A stretch of 64,000 nt of DNA from Sthenelais limicola (GCA_942159475.1 OW804102.1:31254873-31318872), one strand, 5' to 3'; numbered from the stretch's first letter, positions 23,597-37,650 are shown. The notes: generated by a model not told the origin, from the sequence alone. Translations and numbers: made by a program.

Positions 23597-26500
23597 TTTT
23601 TACAAATATCAGGATTTTGTGTACTAGTGTCTATGAATGATAATCATCTATTGCTATCTTTTTGTAATTGACGTATGATAATGAAAAATGAATAAAAGAT
23701 AAAATTAAGTTAATGGCATATGATTCATCATCTATTAATTTAAATCAATAATTTGTTGGGTTTATTGTAATTGGTACCATTAGTACTGTTATATATTTAT
23801 CATTAACCTTTTCTGCATTAATTTTTGTGTAACTGTTGCAAGTCTGATTCCAAGCATGGACTTGGAATTTAATGAGCGTAAATATATCATTATTTAAAAA
23901 GCATTGTTATATACCATGCATGAATTGTTAAATAGTAAACAAAACGTGTCCGGACATTCGGGAATAAACAATTATCTTCTCACAGAAAGTTAGTTTTTAA
24001 AACTAATTGACACTGAAGTTTCAGGTCGACATAAACACTGTGAACAGATAATCAATTTAAAATATTCCATTATCACACACACTCAAAACTACCACTATAG
24101 CTCAAAAATATTATTATCCTTTCCATACCAATCAAAGATCTGAGATTTATTGAACTTCCTGCCCCAAACACAGGGGGGCATGAAAACATAGCATACCCCT
24201 CCCATTAGTGTCTAGAAGCCAGCGCTCACTCCGCCCCCTCTTACTACGTCCCCACCCACTCATAGTTAGGCCCCGCCCCCACCTACACACTCTCTCACCC
24301 TGAGGCGTTGATTATAGGTGGAGATTCTATGCGTGGGGTGATTCAACTGCCTAAAGCATGGTCTATGAGTTGTCTAGATGACAGTTATGGGCCAGGTCAA
24401 CTATGTATGTGTACAACCAAGCTCTTATATATACTCAAATGTCTTCATTTTTGTCTCCTCCCCCAAGCCCCAGCCCGCCAACCTCAGACATGCACACCTT
24501 TTTTCAAAAATGGAAACCTAGACTTTTATCTAGATAACATTGTATTCTATCAAGTCCATGAATAAAATGTATTTCCGAAAGCTGATTACCTGCTTAAATA
24601 CGACATTATTATCTGACAAGCGGACTGGGCGACGGAGAAAGAAAATCTCGATTCAATTAAATCCAAACTTGAAGTAGTTTTAATTGGGCAATATTTCATG
24701 TGAGCACAACATTCTTTGTCTCTCTTTTGAATAAAAGTTTTAAAATATTGGTGCATCAGGCATGATAGATAGAATAGGGGAAATGGATAGACTAGTGAAG
24801 GGGATAGATCTATGGTAACCCAGCACAGCAATTTATTCTTTTCGTTCCATGTCCTCCACCTCAATTACCCAGTAGCAGAGATAATAGAGTGTGACAGTGG
24901 TGGTTATTATAACTTGTGGTTTTGTCCTCATGTCAGGAGGTGACAGTGTGACAGTAGCACCTCCCGCACTGAGATAGGGCGGAATGTATTGTGTGACAGG
25001 AACCATTGGTCACTTCGGGGTCACCCCACCTGAAATATACACACCTGTAATTATGGTCATTTATATTTCACTGCTACTAAGTGGGTATAAAGGGAAGTGG
25101 GTGGGGTTGGCACAGCAAGGTCATATGATAGGCAAATATTGGCTAATTTTTGTGTGCCTTCATTTCCATGTAAATGGTATGTCTAGTCTTTATACTTGAG
25201 AAGCCTTGACTATAGAAGTAATGATTAATCACCCTGTGGTTTAGTTAAAATATTAATTCATTAAAATGGTGAGTAATTTTGTGCTGTCTTTCTATACATG
25301 TATGTATTATGTTTCTACCATGGCCTTTACCAAAGAGAAAAGCATTACAATACTAAATTTGTTATATTTTTACTCAGTGCGGTCTTTGTTTTTCATTTTT
25401 CCTGGAAAATATATTACTTATAAATTATCCATTTCTTTGAGAGTTTAATCTAATGGACATTGGTCAAGCCTGTAGTCTTTCCTAACCAGAACTTCTGTAC
25501 TTAAGAGGCAAAAGTCCCACTTTTACATATTTAATTCTAAATTTTAAATCTTCAAAAACATATTCATGGGCTGGTTATTCTTCTATTTTTTCAGCACGTT
25601 TAATCCGTGGAGAATGTGTTACACTTTTTAACACGTTGTGTGGAATGTACACACATAAGTACACAATTAACATGCTATCCTGCCATGTTTCCTGCAAACC
25701 CTAGCATGTCCCTAGCATGATTCACAATAATTTGTCGCCCACTACCTGAATGTCAGCCTGGTTCATGACCTCACATATGCCCCCAGCGGTAAAATAACGA
25801 ACTATGGGCTAGAAAATATGACAATGACCAGTATACATGACAGAATGTGGAATAGCATGTTGTTCTGAGAATATTTAGGTTATTACCATATAGCGCCCAT
25901 ACACGTTGATACTAATGATAGGTGCATTTAAACAAAAAGGCTTAATAAGAGGTTCCGTATTTTTTATGATATATGATATATAACCTGTGTGATGACGTTT
26001 TAATAAGTATTTCACAGCAGTTACAAAAGAAATGGGCATTCATTGGGGTGGTGTAGATCTGTTGACCAAACACCTTACAAAATTCCAACATGTGTATTAC
26101 AACACTAGTTTACTCAAAAATGAGTGCTTTACCTATAAATATGGATCACTGGATCCAGAAAATCAAACATATATGTACGGCCAACGTGGAGAATTTTCAA
26201 GATACGCCAATACTATTCCAGGCAGTTAAAACTTTTATATAATTATACATAATTTATCAATAAAGAACCACTGATATTGAATCGTGACAAGACCTGTACC
26301 GTGAGACAGGACTCGATACTAATTAATGCATTGAAAATTATGCATAATTAACTCGATGACGTAACGAACGCTGGCTGACAGCAAGCTGTTCCCCCTCAAT
26401 GGCCTGATTATCCCTGATTCTGAATTTCACAAGCCAAGAACCAGCACACAAACACCGCAATGGGATTATACTTAACTAAATACCATGTTAATCCTGATTA

Positions 26501-28067
26501 ATTATTACATCCCAGCACATTACCCGGGATAAGGGATAGGGCTGAGTCTAGACATATACTAAGTGGTCATTAATCTATTGTAGTGGACATGTTTAATCAA
26601 GGAAAAATTAGGAACAGTGGCGACAGGTGAGGGGGAGGAGAAAGGGGACGGCGGTGAATGAAAAGACTATTGGGAAGGATAGTATCGTTTAAACAAAGTT
26701 TAGTCCATCTGCAGTTTCATTTTAATGGGACTGAGTAGATTCTTCAGCTAACTATTCATGATAGAAATGTTAGAAACATGATGTAGAACGTTTTTTCTTT
26801 CGTAAAGAATAACTTCTCTAAAATGGCTGGGCTCACATGTCCACAAATTCGAGGCGTTCAGACTAGAGAGGGTCATTTTAATAGGAATGTACGATAAAAA
26901 CTTTCCAGCGAGGTGGCCAGAATATTAAATGCATTTGACATTATCTTAGTTAACTATTATTTTTTAAAACAGACTGTGACGAAAAGAAATGAATCAAATC
27001 AACCCAAGAAACAGAAAAGTAAACAAATAAATGATTTCTACATATGATTTATAGCTCTAACCCCTCCTGCCCTCTAATGACCAGGGTGATGTAGTCACCC
27101 TATAGACAGGGTGTCATACGCTACACAGGTTGGTAGTATTAGTCTGCCCTACCCTGCCCTACCCCACACTGCCATACTCGCATGACCCCATCTATAATAG
27201 GCTAGAGTCTGAATTATTTATGACATAATTGAATATTGTCCAGTGTCATCACACAGCCATTGAACTATAGCGTGATACATCACAAAGTGGTCTAAATCTG
27301 GAGATTCATCTGGCGTCCCAAACGGAATTAACCACATTGGTTCCCCAAAAGGAAGTGGACATCAGAAAAGCCTCAGAAAATTCAAATCAGATGGGAATAT
27401 GTTCAAATATGAAGTATCGCTCCTGTATTCCCAACTAGAACTGAGGCCATAACACAATAGATATATGACCAGGGGAAGGAGGAAGACCGGGGTATATGCC
27501 AAGCAGTCATGTTGCGTAATCTTATATAATCATATTTAGACATTTAATTATAAATGGAATTATGAGTATGACAATACCCTGGTTGATAATGAATTGTTTT
27601 TTAAAGATAGATGTAAAATACACTACCCCTATGGTAAGCGGAAGAGCTATAAGAGCTGTGCATATGCATAGAGGGACTGGTACAGGCACTAGTAAGGCGG
27701 TAGTATACTACCACATGAGCTTGGAGAACCCAATGGTCATCCTTGAATGAGCTACATATATGTAAAAACATCAGACAACATACGGTAGTATACTACCCCA
27801 GATGCTGAGTTCACTTGAGTGTACTGGATCCGTGAGAATGTTGTTTTATGAAGACCTCTGCCAACCAGAACACTCCCAACAACATGGAATACGTGAGAAA
27901 CGTGAAAAAAGCCATTTACGCCATCCAAGTGAATTGTAGCGAAGATTATTTTAATTTGAGTGTAATATTGCCAATGATATGACAGGCGGAGATTGTTTGC
28001 CAACTTGAGACACTAACAAGGCTGCCAGCATTGCAGCAATACACTGTAGAGTGAAGCATCGTGGGGT

Positions 28068-28265
28068 CAGGGTGCCAGAGAATGTATAATTCACCTTTGA
28101 ACACCACTCCTCTCAAATAAACTCATATCTAACACAAAATGAGGTTTAAAATACTGTTCAACATAACCGAACATATTTGTTTAATCAACGAAATACACAT
28201 TATACTCATGATATATATATTTATCGCTAATATTTATCATTTTTAAGCCTAACTCAGTAGAATTT
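28068..28265. mobile_element. Element B copy, degraded
   Basis: GTGCCAGAGAATGTATAATTC start, CTCTCAAATAAACTC and ATACTGTTCAACATAACCGA inside; the right terminal repeat is not visible. Confidence 0.6.
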
Positions 28266-28429
28266 ATTAAATGTGAAGAGCGGTCAATCTCACTGGTACA
28301 AGAAAGAAAATGATCTGGTTGTCTTATCGAAATATCATTTTCCCAATCAAAGAAATCAATCATCTTTAAATACAGACACAATTCCATCCTTGTATAAAAT
28401 GCCCATCACCCACAATTCAATTAATGCCC

Positions 28430-28602
28430 AGTGGCAGTCACCCAAAAATACTGAGAATTCTCAAAAGAACAAAAACAGTTATTTTGGCGGAATTTGGTTA
28501 AAAATTTGTGGAATAAGGGGGATGATTCGACACGTTTGGGGATGTTTTATTTTTACATGAAACCACTACTTTCAGTGCAAATACTGAAGACTTGCATCCC
28601 TG
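28430..28602. repeat. Dispersed repeat C, copy 3
   Basis: Ends CAAATACTGAAGACTTGCATC like copy 1; internal similarity is weak. Confidence 0.45.
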
Positions 28603-31600
28603 TAATTGTTATTTTACCTATCAAGCAGCGTAGGCCACCAATAGGAAAACTGCCTATAACTGACTAATACTACCTGAGGCTACAGACCAATCTAACACCA
28701 AATATGTGAAGTCAAAGTGTACAGAGAACACTTAACAGGTAACTTAAAATATGTACAGCAAGCACAACAATAACAACAACAATAGTAAAGGCATGTGACC
28801 TACCAAGAAGTGCATTATTACAGAAGAAGAGGAATGCTATAATCCAGCTGGAATGTATGAGTAATACTAGCCCCAGTAATGGTGGAGGAGAAGATGGAAG
28901 GAGAACTTTATACCAGCCGCCTTTCCCTCTCACACGAGTTATTACACATGGTTCGGCTACGTGCGGGATAAGGTATTAACACGTAATCCAGTCATAATAC
29001 ACTCACATATCCCTCCTCACACCCGCTTTCCTCATTATTTAATCTCCTTGCTAATATGGCCTCTTAAAAATCTTATTATTTCCATATAGTATAGCTGCTT
29101 TTTCAGCTGCCTTTCTCCTTTCTAATTGATTCGCTGGCTTAGGCGAGAATAATTATAAATATATTGATCGTCTATTTCCGATAATGGTTCCTGATGTGTT
29201 GTTTTATCCTTGACCTTTTCAGGACAAATTCCTAAGAATTGCTGATTGAAAATGTGTTATTTTCGTTACTTCACTACTTTCTTTTTTTCCACAGCTTGAC
29301 CTCTGGTGATCAATTGTCAGAATTGATCCGGAAGCTTAGATCAGATTAACAGTGAAACAATACAGCACAATTCTAGGAAATATTTAGAAAAAATAAAAGA
29401 TCCTTTGATGTGACTTCTTAAATCCTGGTGAGGGTTCGAGTTCTGAGACAAAATCAAGATTTTCTTCTCAGTACGTATCCAAACATTTTGAATAGTCAAC
29501 AACCTTTTTCTCAAGGCAAGCTCCTCGTCCAATGTATTAAAAGTTTCTTTCAATACATACATGACTCATATCTATCCTAGTAAATATGTTTGCTCCATGC
29601 CAGTTCATGAGATGGCGTAGAAATTATATGCAGCGAATAGAAAGCAGTACTCCACTGAATTCACTATATTATAGTCCACCCCTTTTGACCATAATAAATG
29701 AATAATCATTTCCAATTCTGGTGAACACAATAAAAGATGATGCACAATAGATAAGGCAGGAGTATATAAGTACTTGGAACGCTCTAGTTCACCCGCAAAC
29801 AAGCAGTTCTTGTACAGGGAATGAGTCTATGAGGAGTTTACCCAACAGAAGCGCATGTAGATAAGTACAACTTATTTACAAAAACTTGGATCCATTCAAA
29901 CGGTTGGATCCACTCCTCTGTGTCCTGTTGCTGCTTCACTTCTCCCTCATTGTAAAGTGGGCAGCACCTGTGGAAGGGGAAGGTGCCTTGTCACGCCAAT
30001 AGCCACCAGCGTTATACCGCTATTAAATATTCATAGAAATTACCATATTATATGTCGTCTGCCTTTTTAAAATCCGGCTTTAGGCCGAAATAGGGGGTTT
30101 GTATTGGCTGCTGGCAATGTCAGTTTTGCATGCATGATCGGACAAATTCGGATAAAGTGTAACTGGCATGTCAATATTTGGTAGTTATTTATATCTCAAA
30201 ATGTGGCTGTTCACTCTCCGGGGTCGGATGAGAAAATATCCGAAATCCAAATGTTCTGTAGGAATGTCAGGTAGTGAATGACCGTGCAAATTAAGACCAT
30301 TTTGGGGCACTTGATCCCATAAGTCAGAACTTCCACTGATTTAGCTCATATAAAAATAGTTTTGCAACATATTCGCAATTGTATATGCGAGACAAAGAGA
30401 ATAATCCCATGAAAGAAAGTTGATTTCCGACTGCGCTAAAACTTAGTACCGATATTTGAAAGCTTTCAACAAACCCACGACCTCATAAAAAATATGGTCA
30501 ATCATTATAGCAAGTCAAAACGTGTGTCGGCCAAATTCAAGCCAACATTGAAGCCCAAAGGGCGTTCATGGAAAATGCGCTATTGAGTACACAAACACAG
30601 GTCCATGCATGTGCCGGTGTGGCGTGCATTGTGGAGCGGATAGATCCAGTAAAGCACTATTATGTGTCCATTAAATGTTTTGTCCTCGGCCGATCGCCAC
30701 CCAGCTGACATGTGAAGCATCATTGTCGTCTGCTACAAGAAGGGTGGCAGACGACATTTGTGGCGCTTCAGGGGGAGGCGATCTTGTGTTCTCTCTTTGT
30801 TGGGAGTATAGTATAGTAGGGGTGTATAGCCTATAGGTGATGTAACTTCAGTTGATCCTTTAAGTATTTCTGACTCTCCTTGTCTTTTCCCATCAGTGTG
30901 TGACTCGTTTCTCCTTATGTGATTTTCCTTCAATGCAGCATTGTCATATGTTCTATGTGTCTTTCTCTGTTCACTTTTCCAATATGAATGTACCAATGAT
31001 CATATTTTCTAAGAGGGATCTTTCCTCATCACTAATTAGTCTCTGTTCCTCGATTTGCATCAATCGTTGGTTTTGTAATCGCTGCTCTTCCCTGTCTTTC
31101 CCTCCTCTATGTGTGTGTGTCTCTTTCCGTTTCTATTTGTCTCCTTGGCTGCTCTCTTTCCTTCCTTCCCCTCTCCCTCCCTGTGTGTCCGTCTTTCCCC
31201 TTACCTCACAGGACACGCACTAAACCATCTCACCTCGCTCCTCTCCTCTCTCACCTATACTACTACTACTAGATATGCCCAGCGTCCGTGACGCACGCAT
31301 ATGAACCCACACACGGACACAAAAGTGCCTTAACCATTCCAACCCTCCTTGTTCCCCTTACCTTACTCCACCCACAACATACCACCCCCTACCTTTAGTC
31401 ATCCTCCCCTCTACTACTACTCCTTCATTCAACCCACCCACTCAGGCCACTACAGGTAGGCCCTACACCAGATATACATACACAATTGCTTGCGGATTTT
31501 TACAACTAGGAACTTTCTCTCGGAAAGATCCCTTGATTTGGTATGGACAATTGGGGAATGAACTGAAAAATGCTCTGTTTATTCCAAAAATGTTATCGAT

Positions 31601-31924
31601 ATTAATAATTACTAAAGCCATGAAGAATTCAAGACTTTAATGATAATATGTACGCAGAATGGAGAAATAAGTATCAGGACCTGAACCAATGAAGAGCTTT
31701 TTTCAAAGTTCTCTTTTACTCTAAGATCTATCTACTTCGTATCTAGGAAAATAAAAGGTGGTCAATGGGTTTATAAACATTCCAGCGAAATCCTCCCAGG
31801 GGCCTGAGCCCAGAGTAAATTCCTCTTGCTCTAGAAAGGAAAAACGATCGTTAGGGAGGGGAGCGCATCTTCAACTATGTCTCCCATAAGTCAACATCCT
31901 TAATTGCCGCCAATTAAGAAGACA

Positions 31925-32215
31925 ATAGCCTGAGCAGACGACATTTTGACCCGGCGCGTTGCGGGGGCGCGCGCCACGCCACACAACGACGTAACCGCCC
32001 ACTGTCACGTCATGACGTCGTATTGATGTCAGCTCCCTCCGCCGTGACCTTTCCCTTGACGAGCAGCGGTCACAGGAGCGTGGATGGACGTCATGGATGG
32101 CTGGTTCTGATCGTCTTAACATTTTTTGTGGTTTTCAGGTTCGCCGCTCTTCAGACAGATGAAGTGGCGCTTGTTAAAATAGCCCGGCTGACGTCATATG
32201 TGACATACCTTTGCA
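31925..32215. promoter_or_regulatory. CpG-rich patch with CRE-like sites
   Basis: A GC/CpG-dense island in otherwise AT-rich intron 1 (GCGGGGGCGCGCGCC near 31962). Nested ACGTCATGACGTCG (about 32007-32020), GACGTCATGG (32089) and CTGACGTCAT (32189) match CREB/ATF-type cores. It could be an internal promoter or enhancer. No exon was found attached to it. The CGTCAGCCGGGCTA string recurs near 50029, so part may be repeat-derived. Confidence 0.35.
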
Positions 32216-32396
32216 CTTGCAGCTCTTTGTTTACATATATTCTGCATAGATTAACAGAACAGAAAACATCCTTGTACATAGAAATGTTAAGCTGTACTGA
32301 ATTATTTCTGCAATGAGTAGAGAAATATTATACTCCTTGAAGCATCGGTATGTGGGGATGAATGGGCTTTAATACCTCTAGTTTACTTACTCTGTA

Positions 32397-32574
32397 CAGT
32401 CTAGGCCCAGAGCCTCTCTGATTAGTTAAGAATGGTATGTCAGTGATTAGACGTCAATGTCTTTCCTCGCCCTGGAGTAGGCGTCCTAATTATGGGATTC
32501 TAATGGTATTTTGCGGTTTAGAGCGAGAGGCTTTCCCTCAGTTTAAAGGGAATCTCCACTCTGAGCCTAGACTG
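32397..32574 (-). mobile_element. MITE-A copy 4 (subfamily with CTCAGAG ends)
   Basis: Reverse orientation: CAGTCTAGGCCCAGAGCCTC start and GAGCCTAGACTG end, with GCGAGAGGCTTTCCCTCAGT inside. Belongs with the copies at 33444, 47266, 48294 and 62487. Confidence 0.85.
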
Positions 32575-33306
32575 TCTACTCCAAGGTCTGAAAGTCTTAA
32601 TTTCATTATATCCAAATCACATGAATCAAGGTGAAGTATAATTGTCATTTGGCAATATGGAAGAAGTCCTTACTCCCAATACTGGTCATATTATAGAATT
32701 TAAAACTTATCCACCCAAGACGTTTCCAGCACCTCTTCTCCAAACACTTAGTTTTAAAGTGATAAACATACAAAGGACCCTAACAAAAAAGGTTTATTTT
32801 GCAATTAATCATTTTGGAATGCGTCTTTAAAAGACTCCCAACATGAAGAAATCGCACATGAAGCATAAATCATGGTAGCTCCAAGTTTTATTATTAGTCA
32901 GAAGGCCCTGGAATATCTCAAGTATAATAAATCAAACTTGTAAACTGCCAAAAGTCAAACGGCTACAAAAGGGGGAAAGAGGTCAAAATTGAATCAAGAC
33001 GGTTAAACTTCATGTCAGAAATGAAAATCACATAAACAATTGCGTGCTAGGGCGCAGTTGGAAGGAAGGGATGCCTCAAGTACAATGATGTAAGGAACCC
33101 CACACGACGCTCTTCAAAAGACAACCGTTTCAGTCGTTCCACCCCTCTCCACCCGCTCCCTATTTACATGGTTGGGTGGAGCAAACTGTGCACAATTGGA
33201 GCTGGTGTGAAACATTCTATTAAAATTGATATAGGCCCTTTAGTAGATATATCACCATGTTAGTCCCTTTTCATAATTCAAATTGATAACATACCATACA
33301 GGCATT

Positions 33307-33383
33307 AGTCCACTATAAGCCGATTCTCATGCGTTTTTGCGCCGCAATTCCACTGATAATCGCATGAGAATCGGCTTAGTGGA
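33307..33383. repeat. Hairpin repeat copy 2
   Basis: AGCCGATTCTCATGCG pairs with CGCATGAGAATCGGCT, an exact 16-bp stem, inside AGTCCACT...AGTGGAT ends. Confidence 0.78.
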
Positions 33384-33443
33384 TAAGGCCCTTACGGCGA
33401 GAGTTATCTCTCAAGTAAGTATATCTTTCTATATATCACTGTA

Positions 33444-33594
33444 CTGTCTAGGCTCAGAGTCCACAGACTCCCTTCAAACTAAGGGAAACCTCTCGCTACG
33501 GACCACAAAGTGCCATTGCTTGGCTTACTCTAGGGCCGGAAAAGCCATTAGTGCACCACTGACATAGCGATCTGATCTGACAGGCTCTGAGTGA
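33444..33594 (+). mobile_element. MITE-A copy 5 (internally deleted)
   Basis: CTGTCTAGGCTCAGAGTCCA start, ACTCCCTTCAAACTAAGGGA and ATCTGATCTGACAGGCTCTG; shorter than the family and with a lost right end. Confidence 0.75.
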
Positions 33595-34810
33595 CCATGA
33601 ACAGTGTAGTTAGTACCTACTGATTGAATCTTATTTATTGACGTTTAGCCATAGCCAAGAGGTCGTAGCAAAAAGTGTATAATATATTAAGTACCGTATT
33701 CACAACGTTTGTTTAAATGTAGTATTTAATTGATGTCTGGCTGCATACAATACAAATATTGAATTCATCTTTAATTATCTTTAGGGTCATATCACCGAAT
33801 ATGTTTCAAGTCTTCCATCAAGAACCCGGTATCCTGGATCCATCAAAATTTCACAGATTCAATTATAAAGTTACAACATATCACAATACCCTCTCCCTGG
33901 AATTCTGCTGAATTTCAAAACTCAAAACTTGCAATATGCCTCGATATGCCTACTACTAGGTACACTTTACAGAGGCCTTACCCACAGAGGCACATCTTCC
34001 CCATTAGCCCCAGCCGTATACCTACCCCTCGAGGCCATGGGAAAACTCTAATCAATTCTCCCACGGATATTGTCAGTTACTGGGGTAATAGATGCTACTA
34101 TTCCTGCCTCATTCTTCATACTTGCCTCGTCTGATACACTAGGGATCCGAGGGCAAAAATATCAAAGAGTTTTTATCTGAATAAATGGCGTCAAGGGGTA
34201 TTTTCACACGGTTTGACGAGGACATCGGGAAAAGGAGGGGGAAGTACCTGTCGCACTGAATGTCATTAATCAAAACTGAGTTGTTTGGTGGAAAGTTGGA
34301 AGTGTATTAAATTGCTTAGACCTATTCATCTATCCATCTATCTATCCATCTTTCTCTTTATTTATCTAGTCATTTAGTCGTCCATCATTTTTATGATGGC
34401 ATGTTCATATGTATTTATTATTTACTTATTAAGAAGTTAGATAATAATGTCTATCCTTATTTTCATTCTTTATTTATCAATTCGTATTTTATTTTCTATC
34501 ATCTTATTTCTGTCACAGAAATTTATGTAAAAACTTTTTTAATTAATCTTTCATTCATTATATTCAATTTCTTTTAATTCAAATCTTTAATCAATCTTTA
34601 TTATGGGCACAAACATATAGGCATGTTATAGAATGAGCCTGTGAATAATATTCGAGTCATCAGAAATGTGTATAAATGTGTGTAAACCTTGTCTAAAAAG
34701 CAGTAATTCTTTCAAAATTCTGAACAGTTCACAGCCTTAATAATAGTAAAAATATTTCAAACAATTCCAACATGATATTTCCACCATTGCCATATACTTA
34801 TAAACATTCT

Positions 34811-35009
34811 GGGTCCTAACCCTCAGATCAGATAAGAATGGTATATCAGCCTTCTTCACTAATCGGTCTCCTGGCCTAAGACTCTGCGTTTTAATAGGAA
34901 TATAATGACATTTTGCGGTCTTAATGGAATTATAATAGCACTTTGCGGTTTGAGGCGAGAGGCTTTCCCTTAGTTTGAAGGGACTCTTCCATCTTTGGAC
35001 CTAGACTGT
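34811..35009 (-). mobile_element. MITE-A copy 6
   Basis: Reverse copy: CCTCAGATCAGATAAGAATG at the left, TTTGCGGTTTGAGGCGAGAG and GGACCTAGACTG at the right. Confidence 0.85.
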
Positions 35010-35193
35010 AAAGGTAAATAGAAGAAGCCCTGGTGACCGGCCCACACACATGTATACCCACTCCTCGCCCCTGGTCTGCCGCGCTCGTTACACTATAGTC
35101 TAACGCTCACTACACACCTTGCCATTCACCATGGATCGCTTCATTCACCTTAATTGGTTGCCATAGAGACTAATGACAACAGCAGAGCCCCCT

Positions 35194-35208
35194 GGCCCCC
35201 TGGTGTCT
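35194..35208 (-). promoter_or_regulatory. CTCF-like motif in Dixin intron 1
   Basis: Plus strand TGGCCCCCTGGTGTC, i.e. GACACCAGGGGGCCA on the minus strand. It is outside the transposon and followed by a GGAGAG-rich purine tract. Confidence 0.35.
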
Positions 35209-35228
35209 TCTGGTTGACACTAAGAGTG

Positions 35229-35290
35229 CCTGGGGAGGGAAGAGGGGAAGAGAGGGAGAGGGGGAGAGGGGAGGGGAGGAGGAAGAGGGC
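35229..35290. repeat. Purine (GGGAGA) tract
   Basis: Irregular GGGGAGAG-type polypurine run next to a CTCF-like motif. Confidence 0.8.
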
Positions 35291-35696
35291 AGAGATTTTG
35301 AAAATGTTGTCAATACTTTCCTCAACTGCTGATGTCATATTGGTGTTCATTGAAAACGTGGTACAGAGAAGAGAGCCAGTGATTTAATTATTAGATAAGG
35401 CATTTCCAGTGACCTCCATATTCGCTATGAAAATTAATTCTTTTGGAATTTAATTCCATCTTATTAACTTTTTATGACGACATTCTACACTATTCATCTT
35501 AACAGTGACTCATTTTTCAACCAGAAAGTATGGTCTTTTCTCTCCCCCATCAGATTTAAACTTTCATTTAAGTATAATTTTAATTTAAATTTAACTTTAA
35601 AATTCAAACAGAAAACTGTATATAATCATTCCATTATTATGCATAACTTTACATGAAACAGTTACCCTTGGCTGAGTGTCAACATCATGCCTCACT

Positions 35697-35957
35697 CAGT
35701 CTAGTAGTAGAAAGCCCTAATGACACCCTATACTAACTTTAAGGGGTCAGGTGATTTCCATTAACCCTTTTAGCCTTAGTCTTAGCCTTAGCTTATCGTT
35801 GTATGCCGTGAACTGCAACGCTCGAGGAATGTGGCTTTCTGAAAACGTTGTTATTGTCTGATTAACTGGTGGTACATCTGCTGGTGTTCACAATATTGTC
35901 GTCAGTATCCTGGTTTCCCCTCAGTATGGAGGGGTTCTCAAGTCTGAGCCTAGACTG
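35697..35957. mobile_element. Composite element with MITE-A-like ends
   Basis: Begins CAGTCTAG and ends GAGCCTAGACTG like MITE-A, but the interior is different: CCATTAACCCTTTTAGCCTT and TCGAGGAATGTGGCT. This interior recurs at 53565-53650, so it is a second family sharing or borrowing the ends. Confidence 0.5.
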
Positions 35958-36322
35958 AATACATCACTATCATACATCACAATGTCTCTCTAGACAAAAC
36001 AATGAGAAAAGGGCCATACATATGACTCCTGCTATTATTATTATTTTATGTATTACAGTATAACTACGTTTACTTCTGTTCGGAAAGCCCGGAAGACCTG
36101 CTTTGCAGAGGGTTCCATCCGTTTCTGATGTGTATTTAATGTGAATGTTAGAATACAAATCTCATATATATCACGACAACAGCAAGTAAGCCACCACAAC
36201 ATTTCTAAACACTACTTATCTCATAAGTACCAAACACAGCCCTGGGCCCAGGTATAGCAGCGAGGTTCAAATATTTCTCTTTTATTTGACATTTCTCTTG
36301 TTTTGTCCTCCAAGTGAATAAA

Positions 36323-36338
36323 GCACCCCCTGGTGGGC
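36323..36338 (-). promoter_or_regulatory. CTCF-like motif in Dixin intron 1
   Basis: Plus strand GCACCCCCTGGTGGGC, i.e. GCCCACCAGGGGGTGC on the minus strand. It lies about 1 kb left of the transposon, in a GC-richer patch. Confidence 0.38.
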
Positions 36339-37271
36339 TTGGGCGCAGGTAGATGGGGGCGGAGATAAACCCTCGGCGGGGGGCAAACTTCTTCATCAAG
36401 TGGAGAGATGAAGAGATAGGGAGGCAAGATAATAGAGATACACCAGATAAAAGAGCTGTCAAGCAACTATTATTCTCTCTCTCACTCTCCATTTTCTATC
36501 ACAGGTAGGCGTAGGGGAGTCAGGTGGTAGTCAAAAAGGCAATTAACTCCCCCTCCCCCAGGTCTTAGCTAACCCCGCCCTCATACTTTAATACCTTCCA
36601 CCCCTCGACTCCCTGTTAACCCCCACCCACCCCCAGCCCTGTCTCCCAGGCTATCAAGGTGATGTGTATTCAACAACTCACTCAAACAAAACTACAAGTT
36701 AAATTTCAGTTTGTAGGTAAGCATATCATCCGTAGACTAAAGTCAGGATAGATACCATCACTACGGAGGAGTTGGTTTCTCCAGTACATGTTAGCAGTTA
36801 TAAGGGGGAGGAGGTATATAGTATCCTATAATTATACCAACATAAGATATCATCTGGAAAAGATATCCATGAACAAATTTTGAATACCGTACTAGTAATC
36901 TAATATTTATATATGGGGAAAACACATGATAGCACTAATACAAATTTGAGTGCTGCATTTCAGATTCTTTTTTAAAAACAGTACTTGCAAAAGCAGTTCT
37001 ACAACTCAGCTGGATGATACCTTTTTTCAAGCCTATTTCCTAACGAATATTACAAAAAAGGTAAATAACCAGACCACATCTTGCAATACTGATCCAAGCC
37101 ATTCACTATACAACCTGGACTCAGAACATTTGAGAAATGCCATTTATCTCAAATAGCAGAAAAAGCAAAAGTTATATCATTTTACAATTTAATATGCGTA
37201 TGGGATGAGGCTCTGAATGCACTACTTGTAACTTCAAATATGCATAGGATGTATGCAGAAATGGACACATC

Positions 37272-37303
37272 ACACACTGCCCCCCCCCCCCCCCCCCCCC
37301 CAC
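37272..37303. repeat. Poly-C run
   Basis: Nearly pure run of about 30 C just left of the transposon. Confidence 0.9.
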
Positions 37304-37650
37304 CCCGCCCTGTTTCCCACCCCCGGTCAAGTATCTCACCACTTAGAACATACTAGTCCATTGTCTGGGGGTGATTCCGTGTGCAAGTCTGAATGCACTA
37401 ACTTTCTCTCCAGAATCATTTATAGGGTACCCTGGGATGAAATAAAATCGAGGGTGACAGTTCTGAATTATGGGCATAAGTTGGGAAATTGCGATTGAAG
37501 TTTGATAGCCTTGGATTAGCCCCAATTATTTGGATCAAGTATTTGAAAATGAAAGATTGAATCTATTCCAATGAAACTTTGTGAGATTATAGTCTTTAGG
37601 AATGTTGATTTTTTTAAATAAAATTTTTTTTGCAGAACCATCATGAACAA

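Larger units (their letters stand above)
22795..37364. other. Dixin intron 1, part between exon 2 and the transposon
   Basis: Non-coding. Contents are a minisatellite (22922-23085), MITE-A copies (23394-23596, 32397-32574, 33444-33594, 34811-35009), an inverted-repeat family copy (28068-28265), the CpG/CRE patch (31925-32215), CT-rich tracts (31080-31260), two CTCF-like motifs and a poly-C run just before the transposon (37272-37303). No exon with both splice sites and recognisable protein was found. Confidence 0.6.

Noticed and set aside
31871..32122. Arg-rich minus-strand frame in the CpG patch
   Set aside because: Composition effect of CpG-rich DNA; no splice sites in the Dixin phase and no recognisable protein.
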